A stretch of DNA of 64,000 nucleotides from Zoogloea sp. LCSB751 (lineage in GTDB: Bacteria > Pseudomonadota > Gammaproteobacteria > Burkholderiales > Rhodocyclaceae). The DNA lies in assembly GCF_002028455.1 (NCBI RefSeq), contig NZ_MWUM01000023.1, positions 18,573 through 82,572 on the forward strand, in the 5' to 3' direction. Shown piece after piece: positions 8,835 to 17,694 of the stretch. Positions within the stretch are counted from its first letter, which is position 1; every line of letters starts with the position of its first letter. Under the pieces are notes generated by a model that ran no database searches, was not told the DNA's origin, and saw only the letters and a list, made by a program, of their open reading frames with translations. The position numbers and the translations under genes were made by a program.

Positions 8835-9653
8835 ATGTCCGAATCCGACGCCCCCCGCAACACAGCCCAGGACATCTGGGTCGAGCACCCCCACGGCCGC
8901 CTGTTCTCCCGCGTGTGGACGCCCACCAACCGGGGCGCCAGCACATTGCCCGCCGAGCCCATCGTGCTGCTGCACGACTCCCTCGGCTGCGTCGATCTGT
9001 GGCGTGACTTCCCGGCCGAACTCAGCGCCGCCACCGGCCGCCGCGTGATCGCCTACGACCGTCTCGGCTTCGGCCGCTCCGACCCGCGGGACGACACGCT
9101 GAACCTCGACTTCATTGCCGACGAAGCCCGCAGCTACTTCGCCACCGTGCGCCGCCACTATGGCTTCAGCGGCTTCATCGTGCTGGGGCACAGCGTCGGC
9201 GGTGGCATGGCCGTCAATTGCGCGGCCCAGTTTCCCGACGACTGCAAGGCCGTCATCACCATCGCCGCCCAGGCCTTCCTGGAAGACCGCACGATCAAAG
9301 GCATCCGCATCGCCAAGGAACAGTTTCAGGACGACAAGCAGATCGACCGCCTGCGCAGATACCACGGCGACAAGGCCCGCTGGGTGCTCGACGCCTGGAC
9401 CGAAACCTGGCTCGCCCCCGATTTCGCCGATTGGTCCCTGCATCCCGTGCTGCCAAAGGTGAGTTGCCCACTGCTGGCCATCCACGGCCTCCACGACGAA
9501 TACGGCTCGACCCGCCATCCCGAACTGATCGGCGAACTGAGCAACGGCCCCGCCCGCGTCGAGATCATCCCGGACACCTTCCACATGCCCCACCGGGAAA
9601 AGCCGGATACCATCGTCACGCTGGTATCCGACTTCATCGCGACGCTGCCGTAA
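8835..9653 (+). CDS. Alpha/beta hydrolase
   Basis: A 272-residue cytoplasmic protein of the alpha/beta-hydrolase fold. The nucleophile elbow is GHSVGG with Ser at residue 120; the early HDSLG motif supplies the oxyanion region; the acid is probably the Asp in GLHDEYGS and the base the His in FHMPH near residue 254. AAGGAGA lies 5 bases before the ATG. It resembles esterase or haloperoxidase-type hydrolases, but the substrate cannot be read from the sequence. The next gene starts 12 bases later on the same strand, so the two are probably co-transcribed. Confidence 0.88.
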   Translation: MSESDAPRNTAQDIWVEHPHGRLFSRVWTPTNRGASTLPAEPIVLLHDSLGCVDLWRDFPAELSAATGRRVIAYDRLGFGRSDPRDDTLNLDFIADEARSYFATVRRHYGFSGFIVLGHSVGGGMAVNCAAQFPDDCKAVITIAAQAFLEDRTIKGIRIAKEQFQDDKQIDRLRRYHGDKARWVLDAWTETWLAPDFADWSLHPVLPKVSCPLLAIHGLHDEYGSTRHPELIGELSNGPARVEIIPDTFHMPHREKPDTIVTLVSDFIATLP

Positions 9654-9665
9654 ACCATTGCCGGC

Positions 9666-10166
9666 ATGAAACCATCCCCCGGCACCCTCTCCTTCCTCGT
9701 GCTGCAGGCTGTGCTCACCGGCTTTGTCTGGCACAGCGCCCAAACGCTACCGCCGATTGTCGCATCGCACTTCTCGGCCTCCGGCATCGCCAATGGCTTC
9801 ATGCCGCGCCAAGCCTACGTGATCGGCTTCTCGCTGCTCCTCATCGGCATTCCACTGCTGATCGCCTTTCTACCGGGGAGTCTGGCCCGCCGCAGCAGCG
9901 CCCACCTCAACATCCCCAACCGCCCCTACTGGCTGGCCCCCGAACGCCGGGACATGACCCTCTCCTTCATCAGCAGCCATGGCAAATGGTTTGCGGCTGC
10001 AGTGAGCCTCTTCCTCGGCTACGTCCATTGGCTCATCGTACAAGCCAACCGGCTCCAGCCGCCGACGCTCTCCAGCGCCGACATCCTCGGCGGCCTGGCC
10101 ATCTTCCTGCTGGCACTCGGCATCTGGCTGGCCGGCCTGTACCTGCGCTTCAGGAAAGCATGCTGA
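9666..10166 (+). CDS. DUF1648-type membrane protein
   Basis: A 166-residue inner-membrane protein with four hydrophobic segments. Residues 1-55 contain the DUF1648 signature (LPPIVASHF...G..NGFMPRQ), in which a short loop with a conserved His and a Gly-rich turn joins the first two segments. The family occurs beside SdpI-like proteins but has no established activity here. It follows the alpha/beta hydrolase by 12 bases. Confidence 0.75.
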   Translation: MKPSPGTLSFLVLQAVLTGFVWHSAQTLPPIVASHFSASGIANGFMPRQAYVIGFSLLLIGIPLLIAFLPGSLARRSSAHLNIPNRPYWLAPERRDMTLSFISSHGKWFAAAVSLFLGYVHWLIVQANRLQPPTLSSADILGGLAIFLLALGIWLAGLYLRFRKAC

Positions 10167-10265
10167 CGCAATAGGCGCAGCACGCGGCATGCCATTCAGC
10201 CGCACCAATTCCAATAGAATATTCCGGAAGTTCTTCGATCCTCAATCCAGACTTCCTCTCCCACC

Positions 10266-11129
10266 ATGCACTTCATACCTTCTGACCGCCGGCCGATCAC
10301 GGCAGCCCTGCTACTGTTGCTGGCCGCACTGTCCGGCTGCTCCAGCATGCCTCAGAAGCCCGACAGCGGTAACAAGTCCGGGGCCGACCTGCTGGATGTT
10401 CCCGACACCCCACTCGTCCGGTTCGGCAAAGGCACACCCCCGGTCGTCCTGCAGGCCGGGCTCGGCGACAGCAAGAAAACCTGGAAAAACGTGCTTCAAC
10501 CACTCGCGGCAGAACATCTGGTCGTGGCCATCGACCGACCGGGGCGCAACGGTCTGGCGGATGCGGACACGCCGCGCGACCCCTGCTCCATCGCCCGCGA
10601 GCAGCACGCCCTGCTGCGCGAGGCCGGCATCACGCCCCCCTACCTCCTCGTCGGCCATTCCCTCGGCGGGCTGTACCAGTTCGTCTATGCCAAGCTCTAT
10701 CCCCAGGAAGTGGCCGGCATCGTCTTGCTGGATCCCACACCGCCGCACCATTGGACGCGGATCCAGCGAGAGGCACCTTCCGCCGCGGCGCTGCTGAAGA
10801 CGCTCCGCGTCGTGGCCTTCTCCCGCACCGACCGCGCCGAGTTCGACGATCAGGAAACCTGCCTGGACACCCTCGACCTGCAGACGCCGCTGGCCAAACC
10901 CGCCAAGGTACTCGTCGCAGGACGCCTCCGCCCCGAGGAAAAAGGGGATTTCGAGAAAATGATGAAGCAGTCGTGCCGGGACTGGGCCCGCCTCACGGGC
11001 ATCGCCGCGCTGGACGTGGTCTGGGACTCCGGCCATTTCATCCAGAAGGACGGCCCCGAAGACGTTATCGATGCCGTACGGCAGGTGAGCACCCCAACGC
11101 ACGACAGCAGCTTCGCTGAAAGGAAATGA
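10266..11129 (+). CDS. Alpha/beta hydrolase lipoprotein
   Basis: A 287-residue protein with a lipoprotein signal: a hydrophobic stretch ending in LSGC, so Cys25 is the likely acylation site. The mature part is an alpha/beta hydrolase with the elbow GHSLGG (Ser132), a preceding RPGRNG loop and a late DSGHF with the probable catalytic His near residue 260. The closest known kinds are proline iminopeptidase or haloalkane dehalogenase-like hydrolases. The envelope location suggests action on a periplasmic or membrane ester. The stop overlaps the start of the next lipoprotein gene (ATGA), indicating coupled translation. Confidence 0.85.
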   Translation: MHFIPSDRRPITAALLLLLAALSGCSSMPQKPDSGNKSGADLLDVPDTPLVRFGKGTPPVVLQAGLGDSKKTWKNVLQPLAAEHLVVAIDRPGRNGLADADTPRDPCSIAREQHALLREAGITPPYLLVGHSLGGLYQFVYAKLYPQEVAGIVLLDPTPPHHWTRIQREAPSAAALLKTLRVVAFSRTDRAEFDDQETCLDTLDLQTPLAKPAKVLVAGRLRPEEKGDFEKMMKQSCRDWARLTGIAALDVVWDSGHFIQKDGPEDVIDAVRQVSTPTHDSSFAERK

Positions 11130-11515
11130 AAGCGATGCATCGATCCCGCATGCGACACCTTCTACCGGGACTGCTCAGCGCACTCCTCCTCGCCAGCCTG
11201 GGCGCCTGCACAACGATCAGCCCCAGCGCGCGCCTGCAGGAACGGCAATCGGCCATCGTCACCGGCCAAACGACCAAGAAGGACATCCAGGAACGCTTCG
11301 GTGCGCCAACCGAGGAAATCCGCGAAGATGGCGTGAACATCTGGGTCTACAGCGGCAAGATGGAAGTGCCCTTCGTGCTCGGCATGATCCCCGTACTCGG
11401 AGACGCCCTGGACGCCATCGAGACGGCCCACAACCTGCAGACCCATTACGAACTCATCGTCCAGTTCGATGCCCGCGACGTGGTCAAGAAACACAAGCTG
11501 CGCGAAATGGAATAG
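11126..11515 (+). CDS. Small lipoprotein, BamE/SmpA-like fold
   Basis: A 129-residue predicted lipoprotein: hydrophobic residues 9-27 end in LGAC, giving Cys28 as the lipid site. The following region (VTGQTTKKDIQERFGAPTEE...WVYSG) is the BamE/SmpA/OmlA pattern, in which a short helix is followed by a strand pair. True BamE is usually encoded next to fur or smpB; this one overlaps the hydrolase lipoprotein gene by four bases instead, so it is more likely a partner of that protein than the BAM subunit. The start at 11126 is in the ATGA overlap; an internal ATG at 11135 is an alternative. Confidence 0.7.
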   Translation: MKAMHRSRMRHLLPGLLSALLLASLGACTTISPSARLQERQSAIVTGQTTKKDIQERFGAPTEEIREDGVNIWVYSGKMEVPFVLGMIPVLGDALDAIETAHNLQTHYELIVQFDARDVVKKHKLREME

Positions 11516-11537
11516 ACGGGCAAACAGCGGATAACCC

Positions 11538-12071
11538 ATGCACACCTATATCGCCTTGTTCCGCGCCATCAACGTCGGCGGCAAGAACACCCTGCCGATG
11601 AAATCCCTGACGACACTGCTCGAACACATCGGCGCGACAGAGATCCACACCTACATCCAGAGCGGCAACGCGGTATTCCGCCATGCCGGCGACGCCGTGC
11701 CGGTTGCCGCACGACTGGTGGCGGCAATCGGGGAACAGTATGGCTTCGAACCCCAGGTGCTGCTGCTGAGCCGGAAGGACATCCTGCGGGCCTGCGAGCG
11801 GAATCCGTTTCCCGAGGCGGAGGCCGAACCCACATCGCTGCACCTCGGCTTCCTGGCCGCCACGCCCCCTGCGCCAGACCTGCAAAAGCTGGCGAGCCTC
11901 AAGAAGGACAATGAGCGCTTCCTGCTTGACGGAAACGTGTTCTACCTCCACGCCCCCGACGGCGTCGGCCGCTCCAAACTGGCTGCCGGCAGCGAACGCC
12001 TGCTCGGCGTACCAATGACGGACCGCAACTGGCGGACGGTCTGCAAGCTCCGCGAACTGGCCGGGCCTTAG
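11538..12071 (+). CDS. DUF1697 family protein
   Basis: A 177-residue soluble protein with the clear DUF1697 opening YIALFRAINVGGKNTLPM followed by IHTYIQSGNAVF. The C-terminus has the conserved MTDRNWRTV. The family is widespread and of unknown activity. It lies 22 bases after the BamE-like gene on the same strand and may be read through from it. Confidence 0.9.
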   Translation: MHTYIALFRAINVGGKNTLPMKSLTTLLEHIGATEIHTYIQSGNAVFRHAGDAVPVAARLVAAIGEQYGFEPQVLLLSRKDILRACERNPFPEAEAEPTSLHLGFLAATPPAPDLQKLASLKKDNERFLLDGNVFYLHAPDGVGRSKLAAGSERLLGVPMTDRNWRTVCKLRELAGP

Positions 12072-12112
12072 TGCCCACCCGGCCGCAGCGCCGGCCAGAC
12101 GGGCGCATCTAC

Positions 12113-12258
12113 TCAGACGCGCGTCAGCCACACGTCGATGTTGCCGCGCGTGGCATTAGAAACGGGACCTTGAGCGCGCCATCGGACGACTCGGCACGGC
12201 CGCCTCGCCCCCCGGTGGCAGTGGCATGGACACGGTACAAGACCTTTTCGATGGACAT
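12113..12258 (-). pseudogene. ohr: ohr (organic hydroperoxide resistance) with a large internal deletion
   Basis: On the minus strand an intact ribosome site (CAGGAGATGACC) precedes MSIEKVLYRVHATATGG and RAESSDGALKV, which is the Ohr N-terminus. In a shifted frame, NATRGNIDVWLTRV and a stop follow directly, which is the Ohr C-terminus. About 90 central residues, including both catalytic cysteines, are missing, and the join is out of frame. Normal Ohr is about 140 residues. The gene is therefore dead by one deletion of roughly 270 bases, apparently recent because both ends are well preserved. It is too short and split to appear as one open frame. The stretch 12259-12432 upstream holds its former promoter region and nothing else I can name. 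Confidence 0.85.
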
Positions 12259-12432
12259 GGTCATCTCCTGCCAGGGCGGTTTGAATGAAAGAAATGCCAA
12301 TGGGCAGTTCTCACTTTAGACGCCAGCCGAAACCAGGAAGCGCCTGGCCTCCAGAAATCTTGATGCAGACAGGCCAGCTCAGCTACAGACGAGGCACAGC
12401 CGTTTCCGGGGAACGAACGTGTGTCATACCGA

Positions 12433-12876
12433 TCATTTCAGTGGCAATTCGTGAACCGCGCTACTAAGCTGCTCGGCGCGTCGGCTATTGAGTTCCGCCA
12501 TACAGGCCAGCCGCCTCATCTCGTGCGAATTTCCGGCTCCACCGCCACTCAGTGAAGCGAAAAACCCGCATTGAACCTCCCGGTATTTGGCAAATGCCTT
12601 GTTTGCTCGAGCAAGTTTCGTTTTGGCCAGGCCAACGTATTTTCTGTCGTCATCCCACTGGCTGAGCACTCCGACGGCGTCTTGCTCGGCCCGCATCAAG
12701 GCTTTCGCACTTTCATCGGCCTTCTTCGCCAGGCAATCCCGCATTCCAGCCTGCGAGAAGGCACCACATTCCTCGCGTATGGAGCGTTCGCTCGGCACAA
12801 GGCCGGTTGGAGTCGCGAAGACAAATTGGGGCAGACAAACCGCCAAACCCAAACCGACCCATCTCATCACACACAT
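12433..12876 (-). CDS. Secreted LprI-like (DUF1311) protein
   Basis: A 147-residue protein with a signal peptide (cleavage after about VFA, residue 21). The mature part has the DUF1311/lysozyme-inhibitor LprI arrangement: C...AGMRDCLAKKADES, a helical middle ending in KAFAKYREVQCGF, a Gly-rich turn (SGGGAG) and a final RLACMAELNSRRAEQL. Its four cysteines would form two disulfides in the periplasm. GGGAGGG lies 9 bases before the start. Members bind lysozyme or have unknown roles. The neighbours give no further clue. Confidence 0.75.
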   Translation of the reverse strand: MCVMRWVGLGLAVCLPQFVFATPTGLVPSERSIREECGAFSQAGMRDCLAKKADESAKALMRAEQDAVGVLSQWDDDRKYVGLAKTKLARANKAFAKYREVQCGFFASLSGGGAGNSHEMRRLACMAELNSRRAEQLSSAVHELPLK

Positions 12877-12961
12877 CGCCCAGCCCTCCCCTAATCAGCG
12901 CCGTCGCATGATTAATCCTATAGGCATAATTTTCAATACTCTCCCCTCACCGAACAAGAAC

Positions 12962-12987
12962 GCCCGGCCTCCTTGCAGAGGCCGGGC
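12962..12987 (-). terminator. Terminator after the PhoX-family gene
   Basis: A perfect 10-bp GC stem (GCCCGGCCTC / GAGGCCGGGC) with a 6-base loop. On the minus strand it is followed by GTTCTTGTTC, a modest T-rich tail. Confidence 0.75.
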
Positions 12988-13046
12988 AAACAACGCACTT
13001 CGAGATACGCTCTCGCGGCCCGTGTTCAACGAGCCCGCAGCATCAC

Positions 13047-14999
13047 TTACTTCGCCAGCTTGAACTGCTTCAACTCACCCGTCAGGTAGCCCACCGCGGC
13101 GCCGGACTTGTTCTTGTAGTTGGCCTTGATCAGCGGATCCAGCGTGTCCTTGACGACGTTGTGGATGCTGCCCCAGTCGCCCGGGTGCTGGAAGTTGCTC
13201 ATGATGTAGGTCCAGCCGTTGATCTCATCGACGGCGTGCAGGCCGGTCGATTCGCCGCCGGCGGGGATCGACATGATGCGCGACAGCACCTTGGTGTCGA
13301 TGTTGTAGGCCCACAGGAAGTTATTGACGTGCTGGCCGCTGTCCTCGCCGATGAACAGGGTGCGCATCTTCTCCGAAAACTTCAGGTTGTCCGGGTTGGC
13401 GACCTTGTTCGGGTTGCCGGTGTTGCCCAGCGCGTCGGCGGCGATGTCTTCGCCGACCAGCAGCGCCTTGGTATCCGCCGGCATCCACTCGCTGTTGATG
13501 GCCGCGCCCTTGTCGTCCTTGATACCGCCCTTCAGGTTGAGGGCCATCACCGCACCGGCCTTGAGGGCCTTGTCGAGGGAGATGCCGTTGCCGGCGGTGT
13601 AGCCCTTGCCACCGACGACCATCGAGTCCTGGCAGTTCTGCAGCGCGGAATAGGCCACCTTGTCCTTGATGTTGACCGTCGTGCCTTCCATCTTCGTGAA
13701 GCCCATGCTGGCGCCCACGTAGGCCGCGTAGCGGTGGGTTTCCAGGAAGGCGGCGGCCTTTTCGTTGATGACCTTGATCCACTCGGTCTTGCCGTTGGAG
13801 GTCACCTTGCGGAAGGTCGCATCGGCGGGATCGGCGCTGCGCACGTCCATGATGTCGGTCGGCCGGATGCCGCCGTCCACCAGGGCCTTGATCTCGGCAC
13901 TCGTCGCCGAACCCAGCTTGATCCACGACAGCGACGCCGCGGCGGCCGCCGGATCGAGAGAGAAACCGGCACCGACCCTGGCCACGTACAGGGAACCGGC
14001 GGACAGGTCGTTTTCCTTGTCGGCAACGAACACGAAGTAACCGCTGTTGGTCGCGTCGTCGCCCATGAACACCGTGCGGCGATCCGGCATCACCTGCACC
14101 AGCTCGTGGGAGATGCGGCCCAGACAGTAGTGCTTCTTGATCGAGCCGGTGCCGTCAGTGTTGACGGTGACTTCCGGCAGGTGGCCGTAGTGATAGGGGT
14201 TGGCGGTCGCCTCGTTGCCAAACAGATTCTTGCTGAAGGCCTTGAGCTGGGCGTTGCTGGCCACGAAGGCGTCCGGCTCGTACTCCTCGCTCGACAGATG
14301 GGTGCCCCACGGCGACAGGCTGGCGCCACAGGTGATCCACAGGCCATTGACCTTGGACGTATCGACGTTGTGGTACTTCACCAGGGACAGCTTGCCGGTG
14401 GCCGTGTCCTGGTCGAGGGTCAGCACAGCAATCGGCGACGGCAGCTTGCCGTACATGTCGGTCTTGCCGTCCTGCGCCCAGGTGGTGTACTCGAACTGCA
14501 CCACGGCGAACACCGGCTTGCCCTTCACGCCGTCGACCTTCGCACCCTCGACGGTCAGCAGCGACGTGCCGTCCGGGGAATCGGAGAAATACTGGCGCTC
14601 CTGGCCAGGCACCGTCGCATCGATGATCGGCTGGTTGTTGATGTCGTAATAGCCGCCAGCCAGGATCTTGCCGCCCTTGCCGTCGGCCACCAAGTCGCCG
14701 GTGATGAAGAAAGGCTGGTAGGCCAGCGTGAAGTCCAGCTTGCTCGAATCGGCAAAGCTCACCGACATCACGGAACCCACCGTCGTCGTGGCCATCGCAG
14801 CCGGATTGGCCAGTGTCGGCGCCGGCATACTGCTGAAGCTGACGCTGGAGAGCGCCACCGGCGCATCGGAACCACCGCTGCCGCCACAGCCGCCCAGGAA
14901 CGCGGACGCCCCGGCGATGGCAGAGGAGAACGGCAGCAACGGGGCACCCGACATCAGCTTCAGAAGGTGGCGGCGGGACGAATCCGGCAAGGTACTCAT
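13047..14999 (-). CDS. PhoX-family (DUF839) secreted protein
   Basis: A 650-residue predicted periplasmic beta-propeller protein of the PhoX/DUF839 family. The start at 14999 (MSTLPDSSRRHLLKL) puts a twin-arginine-type signal at the N-terminus, with LGGCGG after it, and has CTGGAG upstream; an ATG 39 bases earlier would also fit. The family region YCLGRISHELVQVMPDRR..FMGDD and the late FIGEDSGQHVNNFLWAYN are typical. Known PhoX enzymes are calcium- and iron-dependent phosphomonoesterases exported folded by Tat. Whether this member is an alkaline phosphatase or another family branch cannot be decided. It stands alone and carries its own terminator. Confidence 0.85.
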   Translation of the reverse strand: MSTLPDSSRRHLLKLMSGAPLLPFSSAIAGASAFLGGCGGSGGSDAPVALSSVSFSSMPAPTLANPAAMATTTVGSVMSVSFADSSKLDFTLAYQPFFITGDLVADGKGGKILAGGYYDINNQPIIDATVPGQERQYFSDSPDGTSLLTVEGAKVDGVKGKPVFAVVQFEYTTWAQDGKTDMYGKLPSPIAVLTLDQDTATGKLSLVKYHNVDTSKVNGLWITCGASLSPWGTHLSSEEYEPDAFVASNAQLKAFSKNLFGNEATANPYHYGHLPEVTVNTDGTGSIKKHYCLGRISHELVQVMPDRRTVFMGDDATNSGYFVFVADKENDLSAGSLYVARVGAGFSLDPAAAAASLSWIKLGSATSAEIKALVDGGIRPTDIMDVRSADPADATFRKVTSNGKTEWIKVINEKAAAFLETHRYAAYVGASMGFTKMEGTTVNIKDKVAYSALQNCQDSMVVGGKGYTAGNGISLDKALKAGAVMALNLKGGIKDDKGAAINSEWMPADTKALLVGEDIAADALGNTGNPNKVANPDNLKFSEKMRTLFIGEDSGQHVNNFLWAYNIDTKVLSRIMSIPAGGESTGLHAVDEINGWTYIMSNFQHPGDWGSIHNVVKDTLDPLIKANYKNKSGAAVGYLTGELKQFKLAK

Positions 15000-15152
15000 A
15001 ACAGTGACGACTCCAGTGAGATTGCGTAAAGGCCGCAATCATCAGCGCCGACCGTGAAAGCTTGATGACAGCTTTCTCGCCCCGGGGGAAAGCGCGGCGT
15101 ACGATACCGCCCTTCCCGCAAGCGCCCCTCCACGACCGGGCCTCTCCAGACC

Positions 15153-15593
15153 ATGCGACTGACGATCCGTGAATTCGAAGAAGGCGACCGCGACGCACTG
15201 CGCCAGATCTACACCAGCTCCCGTCGCGCCGCCTTCACGTGGCGGGACGCGGCGGCCTTCCAGCCCGTCGACTTCGACACCGACACCCAGGACGAATGCA
15301 TTCTCGTCGCGCTGGCCGACGGCGTACCGGTCGGCTTCGCCTCCATCTGGGAACCCGACAGCTTTCTGCACACCCTATTCGTCCATCCGGACTTCCAGCA
15401 CCGTGGCGTCGGCAAGACCCTGCTGACCCACTGCTCGGCCTATTTCACCGCCGCCACGCCAACGTTGAAATGCCTCAAGGCCAACGCCAACGCCATCGGC
15501 TTCTACATCCACCAGGGCTGGCAGGCCGTCGCCGACGGCGATTCACCGGACGGCCCTTATCTGCTGTTTGCAAGGCCTGCCGAGGGGGAATGA
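15153..15593 (+). CDS. GNAT-family acetyltransferase
   Basis: A 146-residue soluble N-acetyltransferase. It opens with the typical LTIREFEEGDRDALRQIY; the acetyl-CoA loop is HPDFQHRGVGKTLL (Q/RxxGxG/A), followed by LKANANAIGFYIHQGWQ, the usual last strand-helix pair. The acceptor substrate cannot be told. No strong ribosome site precedes the ATG. Confidence 0.9.
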   Translation: MRLTIREFEEGDRDALRQIYTSSRRAAFTWRDAAAFQPVDFDTDTQDECILVALADGVPVGFASIWEPDSFLHTLFVHPDFQHRGVGKTLLTHCSAYFTAATPTLKCLKANANAIGFYIHQGWQAVADGDSPDGPYLLFARPAEGE

Positions 15594-15801
15594 ACGGAAC
15601 GGCCAGACTTCCCGATAACGCCCGGCCTTTTACCTTCAGTCGAGCGGACCTTTGAGCCGCCTCGCTCGCAGCGCCTCGACCAGCCCCTCACCTCCCGGGC
15701 CATCACGACCCTTCCCAATCCGAAAAATGTGAACTCCTCCGTAGCGGGCATACCGGATGCCGTGCGATACCTCCCCCATCGCAACGACATACCCCGATGC
15801 A

Positions 15802-16575
15802 ATGAAAGCCCTGCTGCTGATGTTCGCCCTCGCACTACCGATGCTGGCCCAGGCCGAAGACGAGGGCATCGCCAAGATCTTCCAGGCCCATGGCGTGGAG
15901 GGCACGATGGTCCTCACCGCCCTGCACGGCGGGCAGACCTACATCCATGACGACGCCCGCGCCGCCCGGCGCTATCCGCCGGCCTCCACCTTCAAGATCC
16001 TCAACACCTTGATCGCCGCCCAGGAATGGGTCGTCGCCGACCGCGACACCCCCTTCAAGTGGGACGGCGTCGAACGTGAAATTCCCGACTGGAACCGCGA
16101 CCAGACCCTCGCCTCGGCCTTCAAGCTCTCCTGTGTGTGGTGCTACCAGGAGATTGCACGCAAGGTCGGCGCCGACACCTACCGGCGCTACCTCCGCCAG
16201 GCCGATTACGGCGTCCTCGCCGAGCCCTTCGACCTCACCACCTTCTGGCTGTCCGACCAGTTGCAGCTCAGCGCTCAGGAACAAATCGCCTTCCTGAAGA
16301 AGATCGTGCTGCGGCAACTGCCCTTCGGCCCCCACGCCCACCAGGTTCTGCAGGACGTGATGCTCACCGAGCAGACCGACCAGTACCGCCTCTTCGCCAA
16401 GACCGGCTGGGCCGCCCGCCGCCAACCGCAGATAGGCTGGTATGTGGGCTACGTCGAACGCCGCGGCGAAGTCTGGCTGTTCGCCACCAACCTCGACCTG
16501 CGCTCCGACAAGGACGCGCCCCTGCGCCAGGCCATCACCCGCGCCGTGCTGGCGGAAAAAGGCGCCTTCCGCTGA
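15802..16575 (+). CDS. Class D beta-lactamase (OXA-type)
   Basis: A 257-residue periplasmic serine beta-lactamase. The start at 15802 is preferred because it gives a compact signal peptide ending AQA; an upstream in-frame ATG at 15757 adds 15 residues with no signal character. Motifs: PASTFK with Ser62 and the carbamylated Lys65, SCV at 110-112, FWL with Trp149, and KTG at 200-202. The third motif, normally YGN, reads YGV (136-138), and the residues between it and FWL differ from the usual GGID. Enzymes of this kind hydrolyse penicillins and sometimes carbapenems. A chromosomal, resident OXA is likely, as there is no mobile element nearby. Confidence 0.92.
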   Translation: MKALLLMFALALPMLAQAEDEGIAKIFQAHGVEGTMVLTALHGGQTYIHDDARAARRYPPASTFKILNTLIAAQEWVVADRDTPFKWDGVEREIPDWNRDQTLASAFKLSCVWCYQEIARKVGADTYRRYLRQADYGVLAEPFDLTTFWLSDQLQLSAQEQIAFLKKIVLRQLPFGPHAHQVLQDVMLTEQTDQYRLFAKTGWAARRQPQIGWYVGYVERRGEVWLFATNLDLRSDKDAPLRQAITRAVLAEKGAFR

Positions 16576-16589
16576 GGCAGAAATTGGTT

Positions 16590-16639
16590 AACACTCCCCC
16601 TCGAGCACCGTTTCCGCACGAGTCCGGGGGGCGTGTTTT
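16590..16639 (+). terminator. Terminator after the beta-lactamase gene
   Basis: Imperfect arms AACACTCCCCC and GGGGGGCGTGTT enclose an inner CTCG/CGAG stem, followed by TTTTC. It lies 15 bases after the stop codon. Confidence 0.6.
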
Positions 16640-16674
16640 CATTCCCGATCGAAATTGCTCTGTAGGAACCGATA

Positions 16675-17616
16675 GTGCTACCCATCCCAATCCGCATCGA
16701 AAAGGATGCGCTACCGACCGACCTGGTCAATCGCGTCAAAGAACTCAACGGTGCCAAACCTGCTCCATTCACCTTTGCGCTGCTGACGGCCTGGATCGTC
16801 ATCTTCGGATCGATCGGCCTCGCCCAATGGATTGACACCTGGTGGGCCACACTGCTTGCGATTTTCATCGTCGCAACACGGATGAACATCCTGGGGCTAT
16901 TGGTGCACGACCAAACGCACATGGCGGGCTATCGTCACAAATTCGGTGACCTCATCGTCAACCTTTTCTGCGCATACCCGCTACTCGTCTTGACGGTCGA
17001 AGGCTACGCCCAGGTCCACTTGGCCCACCACCGCGACTATTTCAGCAAGAATGACCCGGACCACCTGAGAAAATCCGGTCCTGACTGGAGCTTCCCGAAA
17101 ACCAGGCTTCAACTCCTGAAACTCGCCCTCAAAGACCTGTCGGGGCTCAACGTAATTGCCACAATACGCGGCAAACGCATCGCGGGCGGGCTGGTGACGT
17201 TCCAGCGCCGCGGCGTCAATCCGAAATGGGTGCGCCCGGTCTACCTACTCGCCATCATCGGCATCTTGGTGGCCACCGGAACCTGGAAACTGGCACTCCT
17301 GTACTGGCTGTTGCCTCTGCTCACGGTCATGCAATTGATCGTCCGCTGGGGAGCGCTCTGCGAACACGAGTACAACCACGAAAACGGTTTTGTGACCGAC
17401 ACCACGCCACTGATCGAACTGCGCTGGTGGGAAAAACTGATCCTGCCCAACCTCAACTTCTCCCTGCACATCTACCACCACTACTTCCCCGGGCTCGCAT
17501 TTTCCGAACTGCCCAAAGTCCATCAGATGTTCAGAGATGCCGGCCTGGTCGACGACGGCGCCGTATTCCACGGCTACGGCGCATATCTGAAGCACTTGAC
17601 GACAGCATCAGCCTGA
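16675..17616 (+). CDS. Membrane fatty-acid desaturase
   Basis: A 313-residue integral membrane di-iron protein. The three histidine boxes are HDQTH (78-82), HLAHH (115-119) and HIYHH (about 264-268), which together with an extra His in CEHEYNHENG bind the two irons. Four to five hydrophobic segments place the boxes on the cytoplasmic side. The start is GTG, 6 bases after AGGA. Such enzymes introduce double bonds into lipid acyl chains or hydroxylate them. The exact position acted on is unknown. It follows the OXA terminator and precedes a convergent transferase gene. Confidence 0.88.
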   Translation: MLPIPIRIEKDALPTDLVNRVKELNGAKPAPFTFALLTAWIVIFGSIGLAQWIDTWWATLLAIFIVATRMNILGLLVHDQTHMAGYRHKFGDLIVNLFCAYPLLVLTVEGYAQVHLAHHRDYFSKNDPDHLRKSGPDWSFPKTRLQLLKLALKDLSGLNVIATIRGKRIAGGLVTFQRRGVNPKWVRPVYLLAIIGILVATGTWKLALLYWLLPLLTVMQLIVRWGALCEHEYNHENGFVTDTTPLIELRWWEKLILPNLNFSLHIYHHYFPGLAFSELPKVHQMFRDAGLVDDGAVFHGYGAYLKHLTTASA

Positions 17617-17668
17617 GCAAGCAGGACCGCCGCAGAGAAGCGCTTTCCCTAACTCAAAGAGTAGGAAA

Positions 17669-17685
17669 CCGGCGCTTCCCGCCGG
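17669..17685 (-). terminator. Possible terminator of the glutathione transferase gene
   Basis: A stem CCGGCG / CGCCGG with a 5-base loop. On the minus strand it is followed by TTTCCTACTCTTT. Confidence 0.5.
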
Positions 17686-17694
17686 CACGATTCA

